Assembly: GCF_000332495.1 (NCBI RefSeq)
Contig: NZ_AOGW02000009.1
Location: 248,001 to 312,000, forward strand
From: Leptospira terpstrae serovar Hualin str. LT 11-33 = ATCC 700639
Lineage (GTDB): Bacteria > Spirochaetota > Leptospiria > Leptospirales > Leptospiraceae
Length of the DNA: 64,000 nucleotides
Reading direction: 5' to 3'
Shown here: positions 20,447 through 30,664 of the stretch, piece by piece
Numbering within the stretch: position 1 is the first letter of the stretch
How the letters are laid out: each line of letters starts with the position of its first letter
Program-made: the position numbers and the translations under genes
The notes under the pieces: generated by a model
Database searches by the model: none
What the model saw: only the letters and a program-made list of their open reading frames with translations
Told to the model about the DNA's origin: nothing

Positions 20447-23400
20447 GACAACTTAGTTTTTTATTAATTACCGTCGTTTTTTTTGTAGGTTGCCAATCAC
20501 GAGACTTTAAACCCGTTTCCGTAAAGGATTCTGTGGTAGAAAAATCGGAAGTATCGGATCGGCAGAAAATTGAAGAAGCAAGGGAACTTGTCGCAGAAGG
20601 AAGTAACGAATTCCAAAAAGGAAATATGGATGTTGCTTTAGAAAAAGCAAAGTCCTCCATTCAAACTTTTGAACTTATAGATGGTTATTCTCTTCTTGGG
20701 GCGTCTTATTACCAGTTAGGTGATTATGAGAATGCAAAACTTGCTTATGAAAAAGGCAAAAACTTAGAACCCAAAAATGAAAAACTGCTGATTGGCCTTG
20801 GAACCGTTCAATCTACACTAGGAGAAAACGAGGAAGCCCTCGCTACTTACCAAACTCTAAGCCAATTAAAACCCGAAGAAACCATTTATACTTATAAAAC
20901 AGGATTACTTTTAAAAAACTTGGGTCGTTACCAAGAAAGCCTTGTGGTTCTAAAACCTTTGGAAACAAAACCAGAATTTCCATATCCTATCGAATTGTTA
21001 AATCAATTAGGGGATCTTTGTTTAGAGCTAAAGAGATATGAGGAAGCAGAAGCTTACTTCGCAAGAGCGGAAAAACTCAATCCTGAATTAAAAACTGCAA
21101 AAGATGCAAAACTTTCCACAAAAATAGCATCTCTCATCCAACGCGGGAATGATTTTTTGGCAAAAAAGAATTATGCAGAGGCAACATCAGAATTCAAAAA
21201 AGCCACTGAGTTACAGCCACAAAATGGTTCTGTATGGTCTTTTCTTGGTAACGCGCAGTTACTTGGTGGAAAACTAAAAGAAAGTGAGGATAGTTTTAAA
21301 AAATCAATTTCTCTTTCTGACACAAATCCCAATGCATATGTGGGTTTGTGTAATGTCTACATTCAAACGCATAATTATTCTGATTGTTTAAAAACATCCA
21401 AACAAGCCGTACAAAAAATTCCTAAAAATGCAGAGATACGCAACAAACAAGGGATATGCGAATGGAAATGGGGTGAAACTAAAAAAGCAACGCTTAGTTT
21501 CCAAGATGCAGCTTCATGGGATCCCAATTTTTTTGAACCAAAACTCAACTTAGCCTATGTGTTGATTGATTCTGGCCGGTTTGATGAAGCCTTGGATGTA
21601 TTAAAAAAAGCAGAGTCTCATCCCAAGGCCAAAAAAGAAGAGATTCGTAAGGCAAAGATACTCGCAGAATCACAAAAGTTTATTGCTGATGGAGATGTTT
21701 TTCTACGCCAAGGCAAACGCAAACAAGCATTTGATGAATACGGAAAAGCAATGGGTGTGAACCCAGAAAATCCGGCGGCACAAAATTCATTTGGCCGGGC
21801 TTATTTTGCCTTTGGTGAATACAAAAAATCAGAAAGTTCCTTTTTGGAAGCCTACCGAATGGATGCCACCAACCCTGGCGCCTTGCAAGGGTTAGCTCGA
21901 GTATATGCAAAAACTGGTGAATCCAAAAAAGAAAAAGAATACATCAAAAAACTAGAAATTCTTTCTGCTACAGATCCTTTTAGTGCAATCACTTTAGGTC
22001 GAATCGCAGAAGATGCAAGCAAGTGGGATGAAGCTGAGTCCATTTATATGGGACTAAAGAAAAAATTCCCGAACAATGATGCTGTTGATTACCGATTGGG
22101 AAGTTTGTATTACAAACGAGCCGTAGAGGAAAATTCTAAAGAAAACTACTCTCGAGCCAATGAGTTCATTCAAAAGTCAAAAAAGTATACAAAAGACATT
22201 CCTGAACTGATTGAAACGGAAAAGACAGTAGCGGAAAACTCTCGTTTTGCGGAGATTTTGCCTTTTGTGAAAGAAGGAAATTCTCTATTCAATCGTAAAA
22301 AATACATTGAGGCAGTATCCCCATACCAAAAGGCATACGATCGAGTTCCTAAAGCTTCCTTACTTGTAAAAATTGCAGAATGTTATATTGAAAAAGGTGA
22401 GGAAGAAAAAGGCCTTTCCATTTTGGAAAATGCGGTTCGCACCAACAAAGAAAATGCAATTTCTTTTAAGGAAGGAATCTACTCTTTTTATTATAAAAAA
22501 GGTGAGTTAAAACGAGCAGAAGACGGATTCTACGACATCCTAAGAGAAAAACCGGATTCCTATTACGCATACTATATGTTAGGTCTTGTGACCATGAAAC
22601 GTAAAAATTACGAAGCCGCCATTGGAGAATTTGATCGTTCTATTTTAGTGAATCCAAATTTTGCACCAAGTAACGTGGCCAAAGGTTTGGCATTTTACAA
22701 ACTAAACCAAATGGACAATGCAAAACGTGAATTTGAAAAAGCACGAGTGAAAGATTCTGAATTTGGACTTTCTTCTTATAACTTAGCGATTGCTTATTTC
22801 AATGAAGACCTGACAAAAGAATCAAAATCCATTTTAGAATCCATTCGCAAATCTGATCCTGATTTTATGGATGGTGAGATCCAATTAGCTTACATCTACT
22901 TCAAAGAAAACAAATTGGAAGAAGCAGAGAAGATCATTGATCGAGTATTGAAAGAAGAACCTTCTGCGGAAGCTTTGTTTGCACAGTTTCGTATTTTAGA
23001 TGCCAAACAAAAACAATCTCCTTCTGATAAAGTAAAAGCGAAAAGAAATCAAGTAAAAGAGAAAATTTTACGGGAATACGGCGAAACTAAATATGCAAGA
23101 CTCCTTCCTTCCGATGCGTTAGATGATGAACCACTACACGTGACAGATCTCAATCTTTCAGGAACTCCAGTTTCTACACCCATTGTGTATCCCAACCGGA
23201 TCATCGTAAATTATGGAACTGCCCTAGTGGGTTATGATAGAATTACCAAGGAACTGGTTTGGAAACAATACACATCTTCTCCTTATCAGTTGTTAGTCGC
23301 TGGTAAAGAACTTGTTGGAATCTCTAACGATACAGCCACGAAGATCTATCCAGAATCGGGTAAAACTAGCTTCAAAAAACAAATTCTTGTCGGTTGGAAA

Positions 23401-24042
23401 GTCAAACAAGGTTCTGCAGAAGGGAATGGATTTTTACTTCTTTTGGAAAAAGAAAAAGGTAATGATCGTAAGATTGTAAGAACCAACCCTAATTTGGAAA
23501 TTGAGGAAGAATGGAATGGAAACGATTTTTTGAATTTTTCACATACTTCAGAAGGAAAACTTTTTGTCTTACGAGATTTAAAGAAAGAATTCCAAATCCA
23601 AGTGTTTTCCATCGGAGCTAGTTCCAATTCCGATAAAGACAAAAAGGTATCGAATCCTATTGTGAAAAAAGATACAAAAGAATCTGCTCAGATTCTCGGA
23701 TGTTTAGAAGACACTTGTTTAGTTCAATTGGGCAATCAAATCTACCAAGGAACTGAAAAGGCAAAGTTGTATTCTTTAGGTAATACAGATACCATTCGCT
23801 CGGTTGTCAAAAATCCAGAGTCATTGCTTCTTAATACTGAAAATACCGCCTATCTTTGGAAAGGTGGCTCTAAGTGGAAAGATTCTTATTCCATCGAAGG
23901 GGATTTTTATTATCCATTGGATGGACTTGTCGTAGAAGGTAGGTCAAAAGAATTACTCCTCATCAAAGGTCGGGAGAAAACTCCTGTTCCTTGGAAGGGA
24001 GACCGGGATGGCCTTCGCATTAGTACAGTCACTGTAGATTGA
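20443..24042 (+). CDS. large TPR lipoprotein with C-terminal propeller-like domain
   Basis: 1199 aa. Lipobox FFVGC at about residue 17. Residues about 40-850 hold at least 18 tetratricopeptide-like repeats, for example 'SLLGASYYQLGDYENAKLAYEK'-type units with the W/LG-Y-A-F pattern. Residues about 890-1199 change to beta-rich sequence with the PQQ/outer-membrane-assembly-like phrase NYGTALVGYDRITKELVWKQ and look like a propeller. It is the last gene of the lipoprotein operon. A scaffold at the inner leaflet of the outer membrane or in the periplasm is likely; exact partners are unknown, but the FecR and PEGA proteins are the obvious candidates. Confidence 0.8.
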   Translation: MRQLSFLLITVVFFVGCQSRDFKPVSVKDSVVEKSEVSDRQKIEEARELVAEGSNEFQKGNMDVALEKAKSSIQTFELIDGYSLLGASYYQLGDYENAKLAYEKGKNLEPKNEKLLIGLGTVQSTLGENEEALATYQTLSQLKPEETIYTYKTGLLLKNLGRYQESLVVLKPLETKPEFPYPIELLNQLGDLCLELKRYEEAEAYFARAEKLNPELKTAKDAKLSTKIASLIQRGNDFLAKKNYAEATSEFKKATELQPQNGSVWSFLGNAQLLGGKLKESEDSFKKSISLSDTNPNAYVGLCNVYIQTHNYSDCLKTSKQAVQKIPKNAEIRNKQGICEWKWGETKKATLSFQDAASWDPNFFEPKLNLAYVLIDSGRFDEALDVLKKAESHPKAKKEEIRKAKILAESQKFIADGDVFLRQGKRKQAFDEYGKAMGVNPENPAAQNSFGRAYFAFGEYKKSESSFLEAYRMDATNPGALQGLARVYAKTGESKKEKEYIKKLEILSATDPFSAITLGRIAEDASKWDEAESIYMGLKKKFPNNDAVDYRLGSLYYKRAVEENSKENYSRANEFIQKSKKYTKDIPELIETEKTVAENSRFAEILPFVKEGNSLFNRKKYIEAVSPYQKAYDRVPKASLLVKIAECYIEKGEEEKGLSILENAVRTNKENAISFKEGIYSFYYKKGELKRAEDGFYDILREKPDSYYAYYMLGLVTMKRKNYEAAIGEFDRSILVNPNFAPSNVAKGLAFYKLNQMDNAKREFEKARVKDSEFGLSSYNLAIAYFNEDLTKESKSILESIRKSDPDFMDGEIQLAYIYFKENKLEEAEKIIDRVLKEEPSAEALFAQFRILDAKQKQSPSDKVKAKRNQVKEKILREYGETKYARLLPSDALDDEPLHVTDLNLSGTPVSTPIVYPNRIIVNYGTALVGYDRITKELVWKQYTSSPYQLLVAGKELVGISNDTATKIYPESGKTSFKKQILVGWKVKQGSAEGNGFLLLLEKEKGNDRKIVRTNPNLEIEEEWNGNDFLNFSHTSEGKLFVLRDLKKEFQIQVFSIGASSNSDKDKKVSNPIVKKDTKESAQILGCLEDTCLVQLGNQIYQGTEKAKLYSLGNTDTIRSVVKNPESLLLNTENTAYLWKGGSKWKDSYSIEGDFYYPLDGLVVEGRSKELLLIKGREKTPVPWKGDRDGLRISTVTVD

Positions 24043-24075
24043 TACCAAACGCAAAAAAGAAAGCCGATCAATCAT

Positions 24076-24741
24076 TTACTTAAGTTTGACTCGGTTTAGA
24101 TAATAAATTCGTTTCCCTTCATTTCTTTTTTCAGTTTCGAAAAAGGAAACTGGGAAACCTGGTCTTTCAAATTCATATTCTTTTTTCTCCCAAACTAATT
24201 TAGGAAATTTTCGAAATAGGGATATGGTCCGTCTCGCATAAGGGCCGTAGTCGGTCGCAAATAACAATCTCCCGCCTGGTTTTAACAAATCATAAATCTG
24301 TTCGAGCATATCTGGTTGCATCAGTCTGTTTTTACGGTGTTTTTTCTTAGGCCATGGGTCAGGAAAGTTGATGATAATAGTGTCAAAAATTTCTTTCTCC
24401 AATAGTTCATCAAAAAACCACTGGAAGTTAACGGTCATATAACGGATATTTTCTAGGCCTAGCGTTTTTCGTTGTTTTTCGGTATGAATGATTCGGTTTA
24501 CCTTCTTTTCCATGAGTAGGTAACCTGTTTGGCGGTCGCCATTAGCCAGTTCGATGGCAACTTCCCCCCATCCCGATCCAAGTTCTAAAACAAAGTTTTG
24601 TATGGTTTCCGGGAAAGATTTTTTTAGATCGATTTTTTTTCCGCGGTCTTTAGGTTGCAGGAGATAGTCTGATTGATAGGAAGTCTTGGTAGTAAACTTC
24701 CAAAGTTTTTCTTGGATTTCTGGGCTAACTAACAATTGCAT
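24076..24741 (-). CDS. trmB: tRNA (guanine-N7-)-methyltransferase
   Basis: 221-aa SAM-dependent methyltransferase that forms m7G46 in tRNA. The SAM site is VLELGSGWGEVAIELA. The family hallmark INFPDPWPKKKHRKNR is intact, as is LLFATDYGPYA. The annotated ATG at 24741 has GGAAGGA only 1 nt away; a TTG two codons later (24735) has better spacing and may be the true start. Monocistronic, divergent from the metallo-hydrolase gene. Confidence 0.93.
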   Translation of the reverse strand: MQLLVSPEIQEKLWKFTTKTSYQSDYLLQPKDRGKKIDLKKSFPETIQNFVLELGSGWGEVAIELANGDRQTGYLLMEKKVNRIIHTEKQRKTLGLENIRYMTVNFQWFFDELLEKEIFDTIIINFPDPWPKKKHRKNRLMQPDMLEQIYDLLKPGGRLLFATDYGPYARRTISLFRKFPKLVWEKKEYEFERPGFPVSFFETEKRNEGKRIYYLNRVKLK

Positions 24742-24783
24742 TCCTTCCGATGATGTAATGTCAGGATTTTAAAAAGGAACTAG

Positions 24784-25731
24784 ATGAAAATAACTCTTTT
24801 TGGTGTTCGAGGTTCTCTCCCCACACCGATTTCTAAACCAGAACAACGTGAGAAAACACTAAAGATTCTCCAAATGGCCAAAGAAGAGTGGCGTAAGGAT
24901 CCAGCCGGATTCTCAGAAGAGGAATTTTTAAATCACTTACCGATTCCCTTATCACAAGATCTAGGTGGAAATACTACTTGTGTGTTCATTGAAGGAGACG
25001 GGGGAGAAAAAGTTATTTTAGATATGGGGACAGGTCTTCGTGTCCTTGGTAACCAGATGGCACCGCAGGCATTTAGCGGAGAAGAAATGGATATTCATAT
25101 TCTTGTTTCTCACACTCATTGGGATCATATCCAAGGTTGGCCTTTTTTTAAACCGGGTTATTCTCCCTCTTGTAATATTCACTTTTACTCATGTATTGAA
25201 AATTTAGAAGAAAGACTGGTTCGCCAACAACATCCTGAAAACTTTCCGATTACTTTTCAACAAATGGCATCCAAAAAACATTTTCATCTTTGGAAAGAAT
25301 TCGAATCTTATATGTTAGGTGGACTTAAAATTATCCCTTTTGGACTTCGCCATCCAGGTTCTTGTACGGGATATCGAATTCGCGAAGGAAATAAAATTTT
25401 TCTATTTTGTACAGACGTAGAATATCGTGAAGAAGACAGGGAACATTTAATCAAAATGAAACCTCAAATTGCTGGAGCGGATCTTATTATCATCGATGCA
25501 CAGTATAGCACTGCTGAGGCGGAAAAAAAATTAGGTTGGGGACATACGGCAGTCAGTAAAGCAGTAGAGTTTGCGGAAATGATGGAAATTCGTTCAGTTG
25601 TTCTCACACACCATGAACCAGATCACACGGATCATGAAGTAGCTCGAATCATTTTAGATGAAGCTAGACTAATCAAACCAGGTGGAATGCAAGTGCACAT
25701 TGCTCATGAAGGACAAAAGTTTATCCTGTAG
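24784..25731 (+). CDS. metallo-beta-lactamase-fold hydrolase
   Basis: 315-aa MBL-fold enzyme. The zinc site HTHWDHIQGWPFF is intact. Further ligands are a His in FGLRHPGSCTGYRI, an Asp in FCTDVEY and a His in VVLTHHEPDHTD. The opening GVRGSLPTP and GGNTTCVFIE are typical of a group that includes cyclic-nucleotide phosphodiesterases and PhnP-like enzymes. AAAGGAAC precedes the ATG with good spacing. Cytoplasmic; substrate not deducible. The nucleotide cyclase 5 kb away makes a phosphodiesterase an attractive but unproven idea. Confidence 0.82.
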   Translation: MKITLFGVRGSLPTPISKPEQREKTLKILQMAKEEWRKDPAGFSEEEFLNHLPIPLSQDLGGNTTCVFIEGDGGEKVILDMGTGLRVLGNQMAPQAFSGEEMDIHILVSHTHWDHIQGWPFFKPGYSPSCNIHFYSCIENLEERLVRQQHPENFPITFQQMASKKHFHLWKEFESYMLGGLKIIPFGLRHPGSCTGYRIREGNKIFLFCTDVEYREEDREHLIKMKPQIAGADLIIIDAQYSTAEAEKKLGWGHTAVSKAVEFAEMMEIRSVVLTHHEPDHTDHEVARIILDEARLIKPGGMQVHIAHEGQKFIL

Positions 25732-25789
25732 AAAAATTTGTTTCACCCTTTCTAAAAAGAGTGAATGATTGTAGGTGAACTTTCTCTAT

Positions 25790-26830
25790 TCATTCGTTGA
25801 TTAGGTAATTGGAATGGTAACCTTTTGCTTCACCAGACCAATCGGGACAATCCAGTTTTAAATCTGCATACCAGTGGATTTGGTATGGTTTTGCAAAGAA
25901 AAGTTGGATAAAGAATCTTAAAAATGAAGAGATGTTTTCTAGGGCGCTCATAGTCGCAATGGGGCGCATTCGTTTGACAAGAAGCGTACATTTCCCTTCG
26001 TTAAAATGAAGGACTTCTATTTTTGGTATCGTATAACCAGAAGTAGGTTCTTTTTCCCAATCCAAAACCTCTGCTCGTTCTACCGTACCTTCTAAAACCA
26101 GATGTCCAGTAGGATCAAGGACTGCCACGCGACGATAAAAGGCACCAGGAAAATCTGAATTCCCGACAAACCCACCGGTAAAAATTCTGTGACCATCTTT
26201 TGTAATGGACCTAACCAATTCCCATTTTTTGGAATATTGATATACTGCTTCGTTTGAGAGGATATGTTCCAACCCACCCACACCTTTTACTTCTTCCGTT
26301 GTATCTTTGTAACGAATGGTCCCAGTTACTTGGGAGAAAGAGAAGGGAATGTCTGCTTGGACAAATTTTCCTTCGTCTCTCAATGGATATCTTCCCTTGG
26401 AGATGGGAACGGAACCTCTCCTTGGTTTATAGTCTAACTTTATTTCCCAGTCCCCATAGTTCATATAGAAGGAATAAATTCCGTTTTTGTATTCCATCCA
26501 GTTTTCTCCACTCTTTTGGTAGAACTGGCCTTTTTTGGATTCATACTCATCGGCATCGAATTCACGAGTGGAATAGAAAACCGGTTGGTCTTTTGATTTT
26601 AAAAGAAGAGATATACCATTGTTATACGAACCTGGTCCAAAATTACTAACAAGGAAAGTCGCAAACATATTGTATTTTTCATTTCGAAAGGTAAAGTTCC
26701 AAGCTTGTAGGTAACCTTCGTCTGGAAAATGTTGGGTCTTAAAATCTTGTGACAGTAGATTTTCTGTGGGCAGTAATGCAAAAAAAAGAGATAGCCAAAC
26801 CAATCGAATGAATTGCCGGAACACCGGCAA
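25790..26830 (-). CDS. secreted lipocalin-like (CrtC/Svf1-like) protein
   Basis: 346 aa with an N-terminal signal peptide (residues about 8-27, cleavage near LLSQD). The body is beta-rich with many aromatic residues, including QAWNFTFRNEKYNMFATFLVSNFG, GDWEIKLDYKP and GVGGLEHILSNEAVYQYSKKWELV. This resembles the double-lipocalin arrangement of CrtC hydratase/AttH/Svf1-type proteins, but I cannot confirm family membership. The TTG at 26830 or the GTG at 26824 may be the start; AGGA lies upstream of both. Monocistronic. Confidence 0.6.
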   Translation of the reverse strand: MPVFRQFIRLVWLSLFFALLPTENLLSQDFKTQHFPDEGYLQAWNFTFRNEKYNMFATFLVSNFGPGSYNNGISLLLKSKDQPVFYSTREFDADEYESKKGQFYQKSGENWMEYKNGIYSFYMNYGDWEIKLDYKPRRGSVPISKGRYPLRDEGKFVQADIPFSFSQVTGTIRYKDTTEEVKGVGGLEHILSNEAVYQYSKKWELVRSITKDGHRIFTGGFVGNSDFPGAFYRRVAVLDPTGHLVLEGTVERAEVLDWEKEPTSGYTIPKIEVLHFNEGKCTLLVKRMRPIATMSALENISSFLRFFIQLFFAKPYQIHWYADLKLDCPDWSGEAKGYHSNYLINE

Positions 26831-26880
26831 ATCCTAACGGGCGCTTGTAAAAGAATCAAGATTTTTCTTGGGGTTTTCCT

Positions 26881-27255
26881 TTAAATGGAAACCGTGCTGG
26901 GAAGTGAAATGGCAAACAAATCTCCGAGACAAACGAGCGAAAACACTGGATGTTCTGTATTGCCAATTTGTCCAAGCCGTTCTCTCTCTTCGGCGATTCC
27001 GTCGATATGGATCCAGGTTTCTATTTGTTCTTCTGGAAGGATGCGACAGGCAACCTGGTATTCAAAAGGCCCTAATTTGGAGAAGAAAATTTGAACCGAT
27101 TCGGGTGGTGAGTCGGCTAAACTGCGGCGGAAGGCAAACTGTTTGGACTTGGTTTCCCCTCTCATTTCGTAGTAGTGGTTCAGAATTCGTAAGATATGTA
27201 AGAATTCTTCTTTTTTTGTCATAAGTTCACGCCAGGAAACTTCAGTTTCTTTCAT
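26881..27255 (-). CDS. uncharacterised small protein
   Basis: 124 aa, unrecognised. It is soluble, charged at the N-terminus (MKETEVSWRELMTKKEEF) with mixed alpha/beta character and no signal peptide. It lies head-to-head with the next unknown gene with a short shared upstream region, so the two may share a divergent promoter. Confidence 0.5.
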   Translation of the reverse strand: MKETEVSWRELMTKKEEFLHILRILNHYYEMRGETKSKQFAFRRSLADSPPESVQIFFSKLGPFEYQVACRILPEEQIETWIHIDGIAEERERLGQIGNTEHPVFSLVCLGDLFAISLPSTVSI

Positions 27256-27333
27256 ATCCGGTGTGGTGGTGGAACTTTGACTTTGGTTCTTAAAAAAGGA
27301 TTCTCACTTGAAAAATACTTTCCCCTATCCAAG

Positions 27334-27900
27334 ATGAACGAAACGGATATGGTAACGGAGATTTTAGAAATATTCTGGAAAGAGAAACTCCGGTTTGCCC
27401 AATACTGTTTTGATGAATTAGCATCCTTGGACTCTAAGTCCTTTTTAGAAAAAAGACCGAAGGGAAAATCTGCCCAATGGACTCTCCAACAGATGGTCTC
27501 CAATGATCGCACTTTTAGTTTTTACTTACCCATCTCTTTAAAAATTAGCGGATTTTTCTTTTTTACCACATTCAAAGACCAAGACATAGAAAAAGATTTG
27601 GAAGCTATCCGGGACCGGTACACACCGCCCGCATTTCCCTCTCATTTTTGGGAGATCCAAATTGAGAAAGCTGAAAACCTTAGGATCACTGCCAAAGACC
27701 CTTTGGTGAAAGAACATTGTGAATTTTGGAAAGAGATTCTTGTTCGATTGGAAGTAAAACTTTCTGAGATTTCAGAACGTGATGCCTATAGAAAAAGATA
27801 TACATCCCTCACGGGAATTCATACCATTTCAGGAGCGATCAATAATTCTACGGAGTTTTGTCACTATCTGTGGAATTTGTACATGGCAGATCCAACATAA
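27334..27900 (+). CDS. uncharacterised protein (DinB-like helical?)
   Basis: 188 aa from the ATG at 27334, unrecognised. The frame extends upstream to a TTG at 27277, but that would leave only 21 bp to the divergent neighbour, so the internal ATG is preferred; neither has a strong ribosome-binding site. Composition is helical with scattered His and Trp, such as KSAQWTLQQMVSNDR and a late IHTISGAINNSTEFCHYLWNL. This vaguely recalls DinB-like four-helix proteins, but I see no clear metal-ligand set. It precedes icd by 46 bp. Confidence 0.5.
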   Translation: MNETDMVTEILEIFWKEKLRFAQYCFDELASLDSKSFLEKRPKGKSAQWTLQQMVSNDRTFSFYLPISLKISGFFFFTTFKDQDIEKDLEAIRDRYTPPAFPSHFWEIQIEKAENLRITAKDPLVKEHCEFWKEILVRLEVKLSEISERDAYRKRYTSLTGIHTISGAINNSTEFCHYLWNLYMADPT

Positions 27901-27946
27901 CTGTATTTTAAACGAATCAAAAATGGACCGAGTTTAGGAGAAATCA

Positions 27947-29158
27947 ATGGGAAAAATTAAAGTAAAAACACCGCTTGTTGAGTTAGACGGCGATGAAATG
28001 ACAAGAATTATCTGGAAAGAAATTAAAGATCGTTTCATCCACCCTTATTTAGACATCACTTTAGAATATTACGACTTAGGCGTTGAATACCGTGATAAAA
28101 CAGATGACCAAGTCACTGTAGATTCTGCAAATGCGATCAAAAAACATGGCGTAGGTGTTAAATGTGCAACCATCACTCCGAACGCAGACCGCGTAAAAGA
28201 ATACAACTTAAAACAAGAATGGAAATCACCTAACGGAACCATCCGTGCCATCTTAGATGGAACAGTATTCCGTAAACCTATCATCATTAAAAATATTCCA
28301 GCAGCTGTTAACTCTTGGAAAAAACCAATTGCGATTGGAAGACATGCCTATGGCGATATCTACCGTGATGTGGAAATCCTTGTGGATGGTCCAGGAAAAG
28401 TAGAACTAGTTTATACAGATGCATCTGGAAAAGAAAAACAAAGACTACTCGTAAATGAATTCAAAGGTGCTGGTGTGGCTCTTGCTATGCACAACCTAGA
28501 TGAATCGATTAAATCTTTTGCCAAAGCTTGTTTTACTTATGCTTTGTCTGAAAAAATCAGCATCTGGTTTGCAACGAAAGATACAATCTCTAAAAAGTAT
28601 CATGCTCGTTTCCGTGATATCTTTGATAACATGGCAAAAGAACAAGATGCTGCTATGAAGGCTGCTGGGATTACTTATAGTTACTACCTTATCGATGATG
28701 CTGTTGCACAGATCATGAAAAACGAAGGTGGCCAACTTTGGGCCCTTATGAACTACGACGGTGACGTTATGAGTGATATGGTTGCTTCTGGATTTGGTTC
28801 CCTTGGTCTTATGACTTCAGTTCTAGTATCTCCCGATGGAAAGTATGAGTATGAAGCGGCACACGGAACTGTGACTCGCCACTACCGTAAATACCAAAAA
28901 GGCGAAACTACTTCGACAAACTCTGTTGCTTCCATTTTTGCTTGGACAGGAGCTCTTGCGAAACGTGGGGAACTTGACGGAACTCCTGATGTAGTGAACT
29001 TTGCTTTGAAATTGGAAGAAGCCATCATTGAAACCATTGAAGGTGGTGAGATGACTAAAGACTTACTTTCTCTTTCTACAGCTGCTAAAAAAACAGAACT
29101 TGATACTTTCCAATTTATGGAAGCTGTACAAAAACGTTTGGATTCTAAACTAAAATAA
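27947..29158 (+). CDS. icd: NADP-dependent isocitrate dehydrogenase
   Basis: 403-aa dimeric isocitrate dehydrogenase of the eukaryote-like type II group. It oxidatively decarboxylates isocitrate to 2-oxoglutarate in the TCA cycle. Typical segments are [35 protein letters not shown], the metal/substrate Asp-containing DDAVAQIMK and NYDGDVMSD, and the coenzyme region [19 protein letters not shown] 6 nt before the ATG marks the start. It is followed by a strong rho-independent terminator. Codon use is even and typical of a highly expressed gene. Confidence 0.95.
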   Translation: MGKIKVKTPLVELDGDEMTRIIWKEIKDRFIHPYLDITLEYYDLGVEYRDKTDDQVTVDSANAIKKHGVGVKCATITPNADRVKEYNLKQEWKSPNGTIRAILDGTVFRKPIIIKNIPAAVNSWKKPIAIGRHAYGDIYRDVEILVDGPGKVELVYTDASGKEKQRLLVNEFKGAGVALAMHNLDESIKSFAKACFTYALSEKISIWFATKDTISKKYHARFRDIFDNMAKEQDAAMKAAGITYSYYLIDDAVAQIMKNEGGQLWALMNYDGDVMSDMVASGFGSLGLMTSVLVSPDGKYEYEAAHGTVTRHYRKYQKGETTSTNSVASIFAWTGALAKRGELDGTPDVVNFALKLEEAIIETIEGGEMTKDLLSLSTAAKKTELDTFQFMEAVQKRLDSKLK

Positions 29159-29172
29159 GTTTACACCCATTA

Positions 29173-29204
29173 CCCCACTCAATCATACCTGAGTGGGGTT
29201 TTTT
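29173..29204 (+). terminator. icd terminator
   Basis: Perfect 9-bp stem CCCCACTCA / TGAGTGGGG with an 8-nt loop followed by six T residues, 15 bp after the icd stop codon. Confidence 0.92.
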
Positions 29205-29367
29205 ATTCCCACCTTTCTCCTGAATCAAATATTTCCTTGAAATCGTCTTTAGTTATCGTACATTCAATCTTCTTAATACATTAGATATTCGTGAAACAAA
29301 ACATGCAAAATTTACAAATAAGTTGCATATGGTGTAGGTTGGACAAAAAATATAACGGAAGGTGATT

Positions 29368-30648
29368 TTGAGTTCGCTGTTGAAGTCAAATAAACAAATG
29401 ATCGCTAAATTTATAGAATGGTATTCGAATGAATCGCAAGCGGTGAAATCATCCGCTGAACTTTTTGACAAAGCGATTGGTTATTTACAAAGGCAAGGAT
29501 TTCAAATTGTTCGAGTCAATATGGGTACTCGTACACTTCACCCGCAAGTTGAATCCTTATCCTATACTTGGGTTCCTAAAGAAAAAAAAGAATACTTTGA
29601 TGAATCCACAACACCGTTACTACATTCAAAAACAACGATTGAATCTGAAATAGGATTCCTTCGAGAGGTGCGTTTTCGATTGGGATCGTTGCAAACTTCT
29701 CAATTTGCGGTTAGTCCTGTTCAATATGTGATGTCTACAAAAAAGCCGTATTACTTTAGTTTTGTGGATCATAAAGAAAAAACATTTCCGTATCCAATTC
29801 TGGATGATTTGGCTCCATTAGGTGCCACTGGTTATTTTGCCGTTCCCATTTTACAAAAAGGAACAAGTTATGCTTTTTTAAGTTTAGTTACAGACAAACC
29901 AAATGGTTGGTCAAAAGAAGAACTTATTTTTTTAGATCAGGTTTTAAAAATAATTTCTCTTCAATGGATGGCTTTCATCCAATCAGAACTTACCGAATCA
30001 CTGCTGAGTATTTATCTTGGAAAACGAACTGGTTCCACAGTCTACTCGGGAAAAATTTATTTGGGGGAACTTGATAACATCCAATCGGTAATTTGGTTTT
30101 CTGACATTCGCAATTATTCTGGGTTGAGTGAAAAATTGTCCCCTGGTGAGGTAATACAGTTGTTAAACGATTATTTTGGTTTAGCAATTCCAATGATTGA
30201 ATCCCATGGCGGAGAAGTTTTGAAACTTTTAGGTGATGGAATTTTAGCTGTATTTCCTTATACAGAATCGAATAAAACCTATGTTGGAAAGAAAGTGCTT
30301 CTCGCAGTAAGAAAGTTAGGTGAAAGTTTGTTTCTCCACAACCAAGAGAGAGAAAAAGAATCAAAACTTCCCATCCATCATGGGGTGGGTTTACATTCCG
30401 GCGAAATCCTTTATGGAAATATTGGATCTACAGAAAGGTTGGATTTTACGGTGATTGGGGAAGCTGTCAATCTAACGAGTCGAATTGCTGGGATGTGTGG
30501 AGAGTTAGGTAAAGCTGTCTTGGCCTCCGAAAATTTAGCCAACCAAATCCCTGTTCGCTGGGAAGAGCTAGGGGAACACAAACTCAAAGGAATTGGTTCT
30601 CCACAGAAAATATTTGCCATTTCGGAACGTGTGAAGAAAAAATATTAG
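29368..30648 (+). CDS. GAF-class III adenylate/guanylate cyclase
   Basis: About 426 aa. Residues roughly 1-210 form a GAF-like sensory domain. Residues about 220-426 are a class III nucleotide cyclase: VIWFSDIRNYSGLSEKL (first metal Asp), GGEVLKLLGDGILAVFP (second metal Asp) and FTVIGEAVNLTSRI (transition-state Asn/Arg region). It would make cAMP or cGMP. I place the start at TTG 29368, which has a near-consensus GGAAGGTGATT site ending at it; a GTG at 29362 is possible but lies inside that site. Soluble, no TM helices. Confidence 0.85.
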   Translation: MSSLLKSNKQMIAKFIEWYSNESQAVKSSAELFDKAIGYLQRQGFQIVRVNMGTRTLHPQVESLSYTWVPKEKKEYFDESTTPLLHSKTTIESEIGFLREVRFRLGSLQTSQFAVSPVQYVMSTKKPYYFSFVDHKEKTFPYPILDDLAPLGATGYFAVPILQKGTSYAFLSLVTDKPNGWSKEELIFLDQVLKIISLQWMAFIQSELTESLLSIYLGKRTGSTVYSGKIYLGELDNIQSVIWFSDIRNYSGLSEKLSPGEVIQLLNDYFGLAIPMIESHGGEVLKLLGDGILAVFPYTESNKTYVGKKVLLAVRKLGESLFLHNQEREKESKLPIHHGVGLHSGEILYGNIGSTERLDFTVIGEAVNLTSRIAGMCGELGKAVLASENLANQIPVRWEELGEHKLKGIGSPQKIFAISERVKKKY

Positions 30649-30664
30649 GATAAAAAATATTTGA

